DNA from: Desmonostoc muscorum FACHB-395
GTDB taxonomy: Bacteria > Cyanobacteriota > Cyanobacteriia > Cyanobacteriales > Nostocaceae
NCBI RefSeq assembly: GCF_014698035.1
Contig: NZ_JACJSF010000012.1
Span: 1 to 64,000 of the forward strand
Direction of reading: 5' to 3'
DNA length: 64,000 nt
This document shows positions 1 through 8,830 of the stretch, one piece after another. How positions within the stretch are numbered: the first letter of the stretch is position 1; each line of letters starts with the position of its first letter. Under the pieces are notes generated by a model. That model saw nothing but the letters and a program-made list of their open reading frames with translations, was not told the origin of the DNA and ran no database searches. The position numbers were made by a program, and so were the translations under genes.

Positions 1-39
1 TAAGCGCAAACCTATGATTTAACTGGCTTTTGAGTGTGG

Positions 40-110
40 GAAGTGTGGGGAGAGGGGGGAGTGTGGGGGGTAAGACTTCTTCCCCGTCCTCCCACACCTC
101 CCACACCCTG
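40..110. repeat. Heptad repeat, GTGTGGG family, fold-back type
   Basis: Left arm of GTGTGGG/GGGGAGA heptads, a unique core TAAGACTTCTTCCCC, and a right arm of CCTCCCACA heptads that is roughly the complement of the left arm, so the transcript could fold into a long hairpin. A second copy in inverted orientation lies at 38757-38845 with the same core. Seen directly; classed with the Nostoc short tandem repeats. Confidence 0.85.
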
Positions 111-256
111 CCCTGACGAAGTTTCAGCTTTTCTTAGTGCCATTCGGCCAAGATGTCAACTTTAGAAGTTTTAGGGGCTGTAGAGATAAATTCAGAATGT
201 TCAATGACTGTCAACTTTCGCTAAATTGGAAAAAGGAAAACTCAAGGAAATCTTAA

Positions 257-952
257 ATGTCAGCACAATTGTTACTGGTGGATGATGAACCAGGGATACG
301 GGAAGCCGTGAAAGACTATTTGCAAGAGAGCGGTTTCAGCGTTCAAGTCGCCAGTAACGCCCTTGAAGGTTGGGAATGGATGCAGATGAATACACCTGAT
401 TTAGTGATATCCGATGTCATGATGCCCCAAGTAGATGGCTATCAGTTCCTCAAGCAGCTGCGAGAAGACCCCCGCTTCCAAGCACTGCCGGTAGTATTTT
501 TAACTGCTAAGGGTATGACTGGCGATCGCATTCAAGGCTATCATGCTGGTGTTGATGCCTATTTACCCAAACCCTTCGATCCTGATGAGTTAGTGGCCAT
601 AGTCGAAAATTTACTAGCCCGCCGCGATGCTAAGGCTAAAACTACAGGAGATGACAGTGAAACACCCGATCTTGCTGAACTAGCCAATCAGATTGCCCAA
701 ATTAAAGCATTATTAACCCAAAGAAATGCCATTTCCCAATCGCCAGCCCCTTTTAAAATTGATTTGACTCCCAGAGAACAAAGTGTTTTAAACTTGGTCG
801 CTGAAGGATTGATGAATAAAGAAATCGCCCGTCGTTTGGAAACCAGCGTCCGCAATGTAGAAAAGTACGTCAGCCGTTTGTTTAGTAAAACTGGCACTAA
901 TAGCCGTACAGAGTTAGTTCGTTTTGCTCTAGAACACGGTCTGGCTAAATAG
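257..952 (+). CDS. rre1: NarL/LuxR-type response regulator, Rre1/Ycf29-like
   Basis: Two-component response regulator of 231 residues. Residues 3-120 form a receiver domain: acidic pocket in LLVDDEPG, phospho-acceptor Asp in ISDVMMPQVDGY, conserved Thr in FLTAKG and Lys in YLPKPFDPDE. After a polar linker, residues 170-230 form a LuxR/NarL helix-turn-helix (LTPREQSVLNLVAEGLMNKEIA). The domain order and the GMTGDRIQGY segment match the cyanobacterial/plastid Ycf29 (Rre1) group, whose members act with the Hik2/CSK kinase in stress and redox responses; assignment to that subgroup is from memory of the family. It stands alone, without a neighbouring kinase, as is usual for this group. The ATG follows AAGGAAA at suitable distance. 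Confidence 0.85.
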   Translation: MSAQLLLVDDEPGIREAVKDYLQESGFSVQVASNALEGWEWMQMNTPDLVISDVMMPQVDGYQFLKQLREDPRFQALPVVFLTAKGMTGDRIQGYHAGVDAYLPKPFDPDELVAIVENLLARRDAKAKTTGDDSETPDLAELANQIAQIKALLTQRNAISQSPAPFKIDLTPREQSVLNLVAEGLMNKEIARRLETSVRNVEKYVSRLFSKTGTNSRTELVRFALEHGLAK

Positions 953-954
953 GT

Positions 955-1052
955 ATTGGGCATGGGGCATTGGGCATGGGGCATTGGGCATTGATTATAT
1001 TGTTTTCTCCATCCCCCTCATTCCCCTCTGCTCCCTGCCCTCTGCCTCTGGG
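955..1052. repeat. Heptad repeat, GGGCATT/GGGCATG family
   Basis: Immediately after the response-regulator stop there are about five tandem heptads alternating GGGCATT and GGGCATG, then CCCCTCTGCTCCCTGCC-type units on the far side. The same family is seen inside the gene at 24619-25128 and at 46343-46387. Confidence 0.85.
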
Positions 1053-1516
1053 TAATTAGTAATAGGTAACTGGCTGCTAAACCATAACCTAATACTGGTA
1101 ATAGATAAAACATAAGTATTTCGGCAAATCAGGCACTTAGCTAAAGTAAAAAGCTAAAAGCAAGGTTATTTATGTTTACTTTGGTCTTTTAGGTTTTCAT
1201 TGGATTTGCGCCTGTTGTCCAATTCCCCATCTGTAAAGACACAGGTTTTTTCTTCCTGCAATTTTTTGATAAAAACTCGGTAAAATGCACCCGGTTGAGT
1301 TGACTCTCAGATTCTACCAGTACCCTTTGCTACAAAGTTTTTTAATAGAGGAAACTGTTCCTGGGACTTTGTGCTGCTAAATAAGACTTTCACAAAGTAG
1401 AAATCACAATATTTTGATGAATTCTACTTGCTGCTTAGTTTTTATTGCAACGCGGCTATAGGATCAACATTTGATTTGATGACCAATTCATGCTTCTCAC
1501 TACTTAAATTACACTT
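1053..1516. other. Gene-free stretch with a possible coding remnant
   Basis: No start-to-stop gene seen. On the minus strand at 1166-1306 one frame stays open for 47 codons (reading FYRVFIKKLQEEK near its start) and ends in TAA, but it has no ATG, GTG or good TTG start. It may be the tail of a lost gene or chance. Confidence 0.3.
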
Positions 1517-1801
1517 TTAAGTTTGTGGATTTTCAGCAGCATTACGCAAGCGCATAAGCTGACGGCGCATTTGAGGTGAAGCTTTAAACTCAGACACTTC
1601 CTGCGCTTTAACGGACGCTTGTAGCGTCTCTAGAAAGTCATCAGAACCTTCGGTTAAAGCATCAAGTAGCACTTGTAAGAGTTGTTCGCGATCGCTCAAT
1701 AGACTCTTTTCCTCAATCAACCGGAACTTGAGATGGATTTCGCACTCATAAACACCTACTTCGAGATTATTTATCTGGCGTGGTAATGCTTTGGAGTTCA
1801 T
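1517..1801 (-). CDS. Small conserved-looking hypothetical protein, 94 aa
   Basis: I do not recognise a named family. The protein is hydrophilic, has no signal peptide or membrane segment, and is mostly helical in character with two acidic/leucine-rich stretches (REQLLQVLLDALTEG, DDFLETLQASV) and a basic C-terminal helix (QMRRQLMRLRNAAENP). The ATG at 1801 is preceded by AGGAATCTC, an acceptable ribosome site. The DNA coding for ETLQASVKA (around 1602-1630) resembles the GAGACGCT... dispersed Nostoc repeat, so part of the middle may be repeat-derived. It stands alone between two gene-poor stretches; a regulatory or adaptor role cannot be argued from sequence alone. Confidence 0.6.
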   Translation of the reverse strand: MNSKALPRQINNLEVGVYECEIHLKFRLIEEKSLLSDREQLLQVLLDALTEGSDDFLETLQASVKAQEVSEFKASPQMRRQLMRLRNAAENPQT

Positions 1802-2682
1802 AACTATTGAGATTCCTTTACTTGGTTGTCATGAGGGTAAGGAGGTAGATGTCCAGCAAAAATTCTTTATATCTCTTTTGAATCCAAAGTGCTTGAATTA
1901 AGAATTTTTCTTCATCAATCACTTTTGTAATCCATTTCACTCTCCTGTGTTTTATTTACAAGCTAAATTTTCACTGTCTAGATTTTGATGTTCCTGTGCC
2001 AGATGTAGCTTATGGTAAGCCATAACTATTATTCAGTTTTTAAGATTCTACACAATAAAGTTTCTGTAAGAAGTTGTTCAACCTTTTTAAAGCTTTTTAC
2101 ATCAACTTTATGTGAACGTCAATAACAGTTGGACTTGTTACTTTAATTTTGGTGTTTATACGTAAGTAAAATCGCTTAATTTTTTTGAACTTATTACAGC
2201 CAGAGGTCGATGTAGCACTATTCAGTGAAATTACTTGATGTACGTTTTTTGCAATAGAAAATTCCGAAGAAATTCGTCAGCAGAATTATTAAGGTAAAAA
2301 CTTTTGTTCTCCATAAAAAAATGTACACAGATCAAATTATTCCTTGTGAGTGCTTCACCTTACTGGGTTTTAGGCTTTATAAGTAAGAAAATCCTAGCAG
2401 TAGTTAAGATTCACACACCACTTTGACTTGTTTGTATACCCTAAATGAAAAAGTAATTTTTACAGAAAAATAATTGGACTACTGACAGTACGAGCTGCTA
2501 AATGTGTCTTGAACTCATAACAGAAGGAGTAAGTTAATTCAGTACAGGTGATATTTTTACTTATGCCCATTCAATATACCCTTTTGAAACTGGGTTCAAA
2601 GCTTGTAAATTGAGAGCATTCAAGCTTGAATATAGCGTTTACAATAATTTCAGTGTAATCCACCCAAATCTTACACCCTTTT
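1802..2682. other. Long AT-rich intergenic stretch upstream of ndhM
   Basis: About 880 bases with stop codons in all frames and no repeat array recognised. It presumably holds the ndhM promoter; I see no NtcA box or riboswitch. Confidence 0.6.
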
Positions 2683-3048
2683 ATGGATAACCCGATGCTG
2701 CTCAAGTCCACAACCCGTCATGTCCGCATTTTTGCAGGCGAAATTGACCGGGATGGCGACCTAGTTCCAAGTCAACAGGTCTTAACGTTAGATATTGACC
2801 CAGATAACGAATTTAACTGGAATGAAGACGCGCTGCAAAAAGTTTATCGAAAATTTGATGAACTAGTAGAAGCATCCAGTGGCGCAGACCTCACGGACTA
2901 TAATTTGCGCCGTGTGGGGTCAGACTTAGAGCATTATCTGCGATCGCTCCTGCAAGGCGGCGAAATCAGCTACAATCTGTCTGCGCGCGTTACCAACTAC
3001 AGCATGGGAGTCCCTCAAGTTGCAATTGACGACAAACAAGTAAGCTAA
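2683..3048 (+). CDS. ndhM: NAD(P)H-quinone oxidoreductase subunit M (NdhM)
   Basis: Small peripheral subunit of the cyanobacterial NDH-1 complex in the thylakoid membrane, which drives respiratory and cyclic photosynthetic electron flow and CO2 uptake; NdhM is found only in cyanobacteria and plastids. Nearly the whole length is recognisable: KSTTRHVRIF near the start, then FNWNEDALQKVYRKFDE, DLTDYNLRRVGSDLEHYL, and NLSARVTNYSMG near the end. Length (121 aa) is normal. Two starts are possible, the ATG at 2683 or the one four codons later (2695), where most family members begin (MLLKSTTR). It is monocistronic and followed by a hairpin at 3109-3131. Confidence 0.95.
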   Translation: MDNPMLLKSTTRHVRIFAGEIDRDGDLVPSQQVLTLDIDPDNEFNWNEDALQKVYRKFDELVEASSGADLTDYNLRRVGSDLEHYLRSLLQGGEISYNLSARVTNYSMGVPQVAIDDKQVS

Positions 3049-3108
3049 AAAGTTGCTAAGAGTCTGGCTGAACCCTTCTGACAATTCAAGCAACTCATCA
3101 GCAAGATC

Positions 3109-3131
3109 CCCCTTCCCGACGTAGGAAGGGG
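3109..3131 (+). terminator. Hairpin after ndhM
   Basis: Perfect 8-bp GC-rich stem CCCCTTCC / GGAAGGGG with a 7-base loop, 60 bases past the ndhM stop. The following DNA is not a clean T-run, so it is a plausible but imperfect intrinsic terminator. Confidence 0.45.
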
Positions 3132-3183
3132 AAATTCATCCGGTACTTTTGCCAAAACTATATTTGCTATTCTTAATTCTTAA

Positions 3184-3381
3184 TTTAAAGTTAATTGTTG
3201 CTATCCTACTTATAAACTAAATAAATCCCTATATTCTCTGCCTCTTGATGATGCGATAATTCAGCAAAAGCTTGGGGCGCAGTTATGCTTGGGTTATGCT
3301 TTGTTAACAGGGTTGGAGCTAGTTGCTTTGGCGATTGAGAGTCACAGAGCAATAGAAGCTATGATGAGGCTGGAGGGTTGA
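3184..3381 (+). pseudogene. Possible coding remnant, membrane-like, unknown
   Basis: One plus frame is open for 65 codons between stops (TAA at 3181, TGA at 3379) without any ATG. Its second half reads like a real helix (LGYALLTGLELVALAIESH) and ends cleanly. It has a faint resemblance to small DUF1622-type membrane proteins, but this is a weak guess. Most likely the tail of a decayed gene. Confidence 0.25.
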
Positions 3382-3549
3382 CTTAGGAGCGTGTTTTTTA
3401 GATAAGTTAAGTATTAGCACCTGCTGATATCGCCAGCTAAAATCATCATCTAAAGTCTGGGTATGTCAATTTTAAGAAAGATGAGCGGTCTAGATTGTCC
3501 CTACTAATGCTGTTAAAGAAATTGCCAATCGCTGATCGGTGCGAAAACT

Positions 3550-5835
3550 ATGGAAAATGACGCGGCAACGCTCTACTGTCCAAACGAAAATTGTCAGGCT
3601 GCCAACCCCCTGACTCACAAGTTTTGCCAGCGATGTTCCACGCCCTTACCCAAAAATTATCTCTGGGCTGTGGTAGATGGCCCAAGTGTGGGTAGCCCTG
3701 GAGAAATATTAGCCGATCGCTATTTAGTCGTTGATAAATTTATTCTTTTAGACACGAAGCCTGGTTTCTTAGCGCTAACACCTGAGTTAGAGAATTTACA
3801 GCCTCTAAGAGCTTATCTGAGACTCATTCCCTATCGCTTACACGTACCACAGGTATATGGAGTGATTTTTATAGCTGACGGATCTTCCCATGAAAGAGAA
3901 ATATTACTCTTAGAAAAACCGCCACTATTTAAACCGCCACTATTAGTAGATGACACAATCCAAGTGTATTTGGGCAGCGAGTTAACCACCGCTTGGCGTG
4001 ATGCAACATCGATGCGCCAACTCAATTGGTTATGGCAAATAGCTCATCTGTGGCAACCTCTGGTAAGTGAAGGTGTCGCTTCGAGCTTGCTTGACTCATC
4101 TGTATTACGGGTAGAAGGCTCGTTAGTCCGGTTGTTGGATTTGCGTTTCGACAGCGAAATATCACCAGAATTGCCGCAGTTAGGTGAATTTTGGCAGCAG
4201 TTGGTTAGTGATAGCAAACCAGCCATAACTGAATTTGTTGAGCAGGTTAGCCTTTCTTTAATTCAGGGAGAGATTAACTCAACTGACCAATTGATTACAG
4301 TTTTAGATCAGGGACTGGCACAATTAGGGCGATCGCAAACACCCACGATCAAAATTATCACCAAAACCGACACTGGCCCAAGTCGCCAACGCAACGAAGA
4401 TGCCTGTAGCCCTCCCAGTGGAACTCTGATCAGCAAACCACCCCAGCCAACAGCTTTAGCAATCGTCTGTGATGGCATCGGTGGTCACGAAGGTGGTAAT
4501 GTCGCCTCAAATTTAGCCATTGAAACGATCCAGCAGCAGGTACAGCAATTAACAAAAGTTCCCTACGACCACATAGATCCCTCACTACTGCTGAATGACC
4601 TAGAAAAAGCAGTGGCAATTGCCAATGACAAAATTAGTCAGCGCAATGACAGTGAAAATCGCCAAGGGCGGCAGCGTATGGGCACGACTTTAGTCATGGC
4701 ATTGCCTGTTGCACACGAAATGTACATTACCCATGTAGGTGATAGTCGTGCTTACTGGATTACCCGCCAAGGCTGTTATCAAGTCACCCTTGATGATGAT
4801 GTCGCTTCCCGTGAGGTGCGGCTAGGCTATGCCATTTACCGCGATGCTGTACAACAAAGTTCTGCTGGCTCTCTCGTCCAGGCTTTGGGTATGGGGCCCA
4901 GCACTTCATTGCATCCCACCTCGGCACGGTTTATGCTCGACGAAGATGCGATTTTTCTGCTCACATCCGATGGTTTGAGTGATTTTGATCGGGTGGAGGA
5001 ATATTGGGAAACAGAAATTTTGCCGATTCTACTTGGGGAAGCAAACATCGCCAATGTTGCCGATAGATTAATCGAAATCGCTAATACTAAAAACGGACAC
5101 GATAATGTCACCATCGCTTTAGTCCATTATCAAGTCCAATACTGGGAACCAGAAATTACGATCAAAGCCTTCATTCCAGAGAGTTATTCTGCCAAAACTG
5201 TTGATTTTGCATCCAAGGCAACAGATGCAAGCCTTTTAGGTAGCCCAAACCACAAAACTCAGGTGATTCCCGACACTGAGCCTGCTAAAAATCGCCAATT
5301 ACCTCTACAGTGGATTGTTCCTTTAATATTTGTGGTGATAGCAGGCTCTTTAGGACTGTTCGTGAAGGAATTGCGATCGCCATCAGGCTTATTTCCATTT
5401 CTTCCCAATCCCACAGCAACTCAAAAGCCTACCACCCAAGCAACACCCGTAGCGCGATCGCTTGATAACCTTTCTCCTGGCTGGGTAATTCAAACCACCA
5501 AGGAAATCCCCTTGAGAAATAAACCATCGCTTCCTCCTGGAGCATTTTTACAAGTTATCAACACAAATCCAAATCCCAAACCTGCTTCTGGAAATCTTTC
5601 GGTTTCTATGCGAGTCTGTCCAAGCAAGAACACGCCAACTCCAGCTAATACCAATAAACCAGCAGTAACTTCCTCAGTTCCACCCAATTTGAAAGCTTTA
5701 CCGGAAACAGTATTGCTGGACTTATCCCAACTAAAAAGCTTTGGTGTATCTGTTTTACAATCAGATGTACCAAATCCCTGTCCAACCGTTACGCAACCGC
5801 CAGCTACTCCATCAGCTAGCACCAGTCCAACTTAA
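3550..5835 (+). CDS. Zinc-ribbon PP2C-type Ser/Thr protein phosphatase, membrane-anchored
   Basis: 761-residue phosphatase. Residues 10-29 are a four-cysteine zinc ribbon (C10, C15, C26, C29) ending FCQRCSTPL. Residues about 30-260 are a family-specific region. The PP2C domain runs from about 266 to 525: RNEDA, VCDGIGGHEGG (metal-binding Asp), GDSRAYW, TSDGLSDFD and GHDNVTIAL are all present, so metal-dependent catalysis looks intact. One membrane span follows at about 587-605 (WIVPLIFVVIAGSLGLF), then a Pro/Thr-rich tail, probably outside. The zinc ribbon is closely similar to that of the WD40 kinase at 38885-40921. The next genes downstream encode FHA proteins, so this enzyme may set the phospho-Thr signal they read (inference). 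The segment VASREVRLGYA looks like a repeat at DNA level but is normal for the family. Confidence 0.9.
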   Translation: MENDAATLYCPNENCQAANPLTHKFCQRCSTPLPKNYLWAVVDGPSVGSPGEILADRYLVVDKFILLDTKPGFLALTPELENLQPLRAYLRLIPYRLHVPQVYGVIFIADGSSHEREILLLEKPPLFKPPLLVDDTIQVYLGSELTTAWRDATSMRQLNWLWQIAHLWQPLVSEGVASSLLDSSVLRVEGSLVRLLDLRFDSEISPELPQLGEFWQQLVSDSKPAITEFVEQVSLSLIQGEINSTDQLITVLDQGLAQLGRSQTPTIKIITKTDTGPSRQRNEDACSPPSGTLISKPPQPTALAIVCDGIGGHEGGNVASNLAIETIQQQVQQLTKVPYDHIDPSLLLNDLEKAVAIANDKISQRNDSENRQGRQRMGTTLVMALPVAHEMYITHVGDSRAYWITRQGCYQVTLDDDVASREVRLGYAIYRDAVQQSSAGSLVQALGMGPSTSLHPTSARFMLDEDAIFLLTSDGLSDFDRVEEYWETEILPILLGEANIANVADRLIEIANTKNGHDNVTIALVHYQVQYWEPEITIKAFIPESYSAKTVDFASKATDASLLGSPNHKTQVIPDTEPAKNRQLPLQWIVPLIFVVIAGSLGLFVKELRSPSGLFPFLPNPTATQKPTTQATPVARSLDNLSPGWVIQTTKEIPLRNKPSLPPGAFLQVINTNPNPKPASGNLSVSMRVCPSKNTPTPANTNKPAVTSSVPPNLKALPETVLLDLSQLKSFGVSVLQSDVPNPCPTVTQPPATPSASTSPT

Positions 5836-5960
5836 TCAAATACTCGATAAACTGGTAAAAACCTGGAATAATAACAAGTAACAATCAAAGTAAAAAACTT
5901 ACAAGGTCAAAAAATAGAAAATTTTCACCTTGAAGAATTGTTATTTTAAATTATCAAGAA

Positions 5961-6077
5961 AGGCAGGAGGACGTTCGGCGATCGCTCAGTCGAGCCGCAG
6001 AAGGCAGTTCTTCCTGGAGAAAAACTACCTGATGTTCGTGGACTCGCTTGCCGTCGGCGCTATCCTACCTCCTGCCT
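5961..6077. repeat. Inverted-repeat-flanked intergenic element
   Basis: AGGCAGGAGG at 5961-5970 and its exact complement CCTCCTGCCT at 6068-6077 flank about 100 bases containing a HIP1 site and GC-rich Nostoc repeat sequence. It lies directly before the preferred start of the CHAT-FHA gene and argues against the longer TTG-initiated reading. Confidence 0.6.
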
Positions 6078-6113
6078 CCTTCCATTGTTTTTAGCTTTGA
6101 GTTTTATGAATCC

Positions 6114-7691
6114 ATGCCATCCCTGAATTTGGCGATCGCCCGTCTCTTAAACACTGGCACTGACAACTTCGCCATTTGGGTGGTCAAGGCTCCCTATCCC
6201 AGTGGCTACGTTTTACGTGACTGTGTGTGGCCTGTTGAACTCAATCAAGTCTGGCAAGAATGGCAGCAGATGTTTGCTGGCCATAGTCGGCTAGATATTT
6301 CCCCAAACTCAACATCTCAAAAGTCGCAATTCTCCATAGATTGGATTTCGCCCCCTTCTGGTCAAACCACTGGACCTTACAGCAGTCGTCTGATGCAATA
6401 CTTGGGAATGAATTTATGGCGCTGGGTATTTGACGGGCAAATTCTCGGTAGTCTAGAACGCAGTCGCGGGATTGCTATGGGTCAGCATACACGTTTGCGC
6501 TTTCGGCTAGAAATTCGTGACCCGGATCTCATCGCTCTCCCTTGGGAAATTATGCAGCGTGAGCCTGGTCAATCGGCAATGTCTCTCTCCCAAGATTTGC
6601 TATTTAGTCGTACCAGCAGTGAAGTTGACCCATTACCGTATTTGCGAACTGACCAAGCTTTAAGTATTTTGCTGGTTTTAGGTCATGATGAAAAGCTGCA
6701 ACTAGAACAAGAAGCGGCTATTTTACAGCAAAGTCTTGTAGATACACCTGTGGGTGGTAATTCTCAAAGATATGCACCTTGTATAGTCAATAAACTTATA
6801 CAACCAACTCCACAAGAGTTGATTCAAGAATTAGAAACCAAAGCATACAACGTTTTCTTTTACGCTGGACATGGTTTGCCAGGAGCAGACGGAGGATTAC
6901 TGTTTTTGCGACCAGATATGCCCCTGAATGGGATAGAATTGGCGCAAGTATTGACCCGTACTGGTGTGAAACTAGCACTTTTCAACGCCTGTTGGGGCGC
7001 ACAACCAGCTGCTATTAATCATCAAGCCATACCTGCAAGTAGTTTAGCCGAAGTACTGATTCGTCATGGAGTGCCTGCTGTTTTGGGGATGCGCGATGAA
7101 ATCGCCGATCACGAAAGCCACAGTTTTATTCAAGCGTTTACCGAAGCTTTGCGATCGCACAAACCCATAGATGAAGCCGTATCACTGGCTAGGCAAGAGT
7201 TATTAACACTGTATAAATTTAATCAACCAGCTTGGACTTTGCCTGTTCTCTACCTGCATCCAGATTTTAATGGCGAACTCATTAAAAATCTAGATGAAGG
7301 GATTACCGAACTACCAGACACAGCCATTCCTGATATCGGTTCACCGCTTCCGACTGCTTCGTTGCGATCGCTCACTCCAAAAGGTAAAACCTGGTTGTTG
7401 CGTTATGGAGTCACCCGCATTGGCCGGACGAAAGATAATGATATTATCATCGCCGAACCATCTGTATCCAAACGCCACGCCGAAATCTTCTGCCGTAATA
7501 CTCTTACCGATGCTACATTGGTGCGAACTTATTATTTGCAAGATTTTTCCACATACGGTACAACCTGGTTTTTAGGCCCTAATGGATGGCAACAAATCCT
7601 CCGAGAGGAAGTACCCCTGAAATCGGGAATGCAGTTAAAGTTTGGAAGTGCTAGAGGCGAAACCTGGGAGTTTATTATTGAAGACTCCTAG
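6114..7691 (+). CDS. CHAT-domain (caspase-like) protein with C-terminal FHA domain
   Basis: 525 residues from the ATG at 6114 (MPSLNLAIARLL); an upstream TTG at 6048 lies in repeat DNA and is less likely. The middle holds a CHAT peptidase-type domain: catalytic His in FFYAGHG (about residue 251) and catalytic Cys in ALFNACWG (about 290), followed by the conserved GVPAVLGMRDEI and FTEALRSHKPIDEAVSLAR segments. Residues about 425-520 are a forkhead-associated domain (IGRTKDNDI, SVSKRHAEI), which binds phospho-threonine. CHAT proteins are caspase-family cysteine peptidases or scaffolds. The fusion suggests a peptidase recruited by Thr phosphorylation; the PP2C phosphatase lies just upstream. Substrate unknown. 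No signal peptide, so cytoplasmic. Confidence 0.88.
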   Translation: MPSLNLAIARLLNTGTDNFAIWVVKAPYPSGYVLRDCVWPVELNQVWQEWQQMFAGHSRLDISPNSTSQKSQFSIDWISPPSGQTTGPYSSRLMQYLGMNLWRWVFDGQILGSLERSRGIAMGQHTRLRFRLEIRDPDLIALPWEIMQREPGQSAMSLSQDLLFSRTSSEVDPLPYLRTDQALSILLVLGHDEKLQLEQEAAILQQSLVDTPVGGNSQRYAPCIVNKLIQPTPQELIQELETKAYNVFFYAGHGLPGADGGLLFLRPDMPLNGIELAQVLTRTGVKLALFNACWGAQPAAINHQAIPASSLAEVLIRHGVPAVLGMRDEIADHESHSFIQAFTEALRSHKPIDEAVSLARQELLTLYKFNQPAWTLPVLYLHPDFNGELIKNLDEGITELPDTAIPDIGSPLPTASLRSLTPKGKTWLLRYGVTRIGRTKDNDIIIAEPSVSKRHAEIFCRNTLTDATLVRTYYLQDFSTYGTTWFLGPNGWQQILREEVPLKSGMQLKFGSARGETWEFIIEDS

Positions 7692-7838
7692 TATAGCTAT
7701 TGCAGAAATGAATTTTCATGTTTAACATCAGCTTTTAAAATCTATTTTTTCCAGAGAAAAAATCATCTGTTTTTGCGGAAATCTCTTGTAAGGAATTGTA
7801 GTTGTCAATACCACCAAATAATCGGGAGAAAATAAAAA

Positions 7839-8486
7839 ATGGCTAAAAAAATTAATGGCTCAGACACCTTCTCTTCTTTGCCATCTCAACTGGATTTAGA
7901 TTTATTAGAAGCGCTACTAGAACCAGACGATGCTACCTATCCCTGGAATCCAGCTGATGAAGAATCAGAAGCTTATTTTCAGGAATTAGAACAACAGTTC
8001 GGAATGCAAGATTTACTTGAGGAAGAACTAACGACGCGATCGCAAGATTTTTATAGCAATCTAGACACACTTTGGGCTAATGTCTCCTTTACGTCAAGCT
8101 ATAATGACAATCCCCAACAGTCGCTAGTGCTGAATCTTCAAGAAACACTACGTACTACTTTTGCCGCCTGTGTCCCCCAAACATTGCTCAATACCATCGC
8201 CCAGAAAGCTGCTGAGATTTTTGCTGCCCAGCAATCAATTGGTGAACAACTAGTTGAGTGCGTTCAGACAGTACTGCCAACTTGGGGAACTGAGGATCTT
8301 TTAGTTTTAGCTCGTCCTTTTGCTTACGCTATGCGAAGTAGCGAATCGAAAAACGCGGCATCTGCCATCAGTAATCTTAACAATAGCGAGTGGACAGCTT
8401 TATCAGAAGTAGAGAAAGCAAAGGTCACTTTAGCGATCGCTTCTTATGCTTTTACTCAACTCAACCAGTCTCAGCCTGAACTATAA
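7839..8486 (+). CDS. Acidic hypothetical protein, probable partner of the CHAT-FHA gene
   Basis: 215 residues, not recognised. The N-terminal third is strikingly acidic and rich in aromatic residues (LDLLEALLEPDD, YFQELEQQFG, LLEEELTTR); the rest is helical and Ala/Leu-rich, with LQETLRTTFAACVPQTLLN in its centre. No membrane segment or metal motif. It begins 147 bases after the CHAT-FHA stop, same strand, with GGGAGAAAATAAAAA before the ATG, so co-transcription is likely. An acidic partner next to a CHAT protein could be a regulator, an adaptor or a substrate; none can be chosen from sequence. Confidence 0.65.
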   Translation: MAKKINGSDTFSSLPSQLDLDLLEALLEPDDATYPWNPADEESEAYFQELEQQFGMQDLLEEELTTRSQDFYSNLDTLWANVSFTSSYNDNPQQSLVLNLQETLRTTFAACVPQTLLNTIAQKAAEIFAAQQSIGEQLVECVQTVLPTWGTEDLLVLARPFAYAMRSSESKNAASAISNLNNSEWTALSEVEKAKVTLAIASYAFTQLNQSQPEL

Positions 8487-8830
8487 AATCGGGAATCAGT
8501 GACAGTTGATCGGTAACGGGCAATAGAAAAAGTAGAGAAAGCCAAAATCTTTTCATCATGCGCTGTGTTCGCATAGCCCACGCTTGGTAATCGCTATACG
8601 TTTAGAGTCATCTCTTGCAAAGATGTTGATTTACATTATGCAGAGGCGCAAAAAAAGAGTCGAAAATCAAGACTTTTGCAAGAAGTTAAATGATTTTTAT
8701 TTTTTAGGCATAGTTACCCCAGAGTAAATTTACAGTACGCTTATTTTCTAACTAGGCCATCTATCCAAAGATATAAATATTCAAATTATTCCCTTGCTCC
8801 TCTGCTCCCTAATTCCAGCTTCTTCATCTC
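8487..8830. other. Convergent intergenic region
   Basis: Between convergent genes. Contains a short GC-rich Nostoc repeat fragment (around 8570-8605) and otherwise AT-rich DNA; no gene seen. Confidence 0.55.

Noticed and set aside
4795-4850. Repeat-like DNA in the PP2C gene (GTCGCTTCCCGTGAGGTGCG)
   Set aside because: It resembles the GC-rich dispersed repeat, but the encoded VASREV...YRDAVQ stretch fits what I recall of the PP2C family here, so it is native coding sequence.
6048-6113. N-terminal extension of the CHAT-FHA protein from TTG
   Set aside because: The extra 22 codons lie in an inverted-repeat element and add no family-like sequence; ATG at 6114 preferred.
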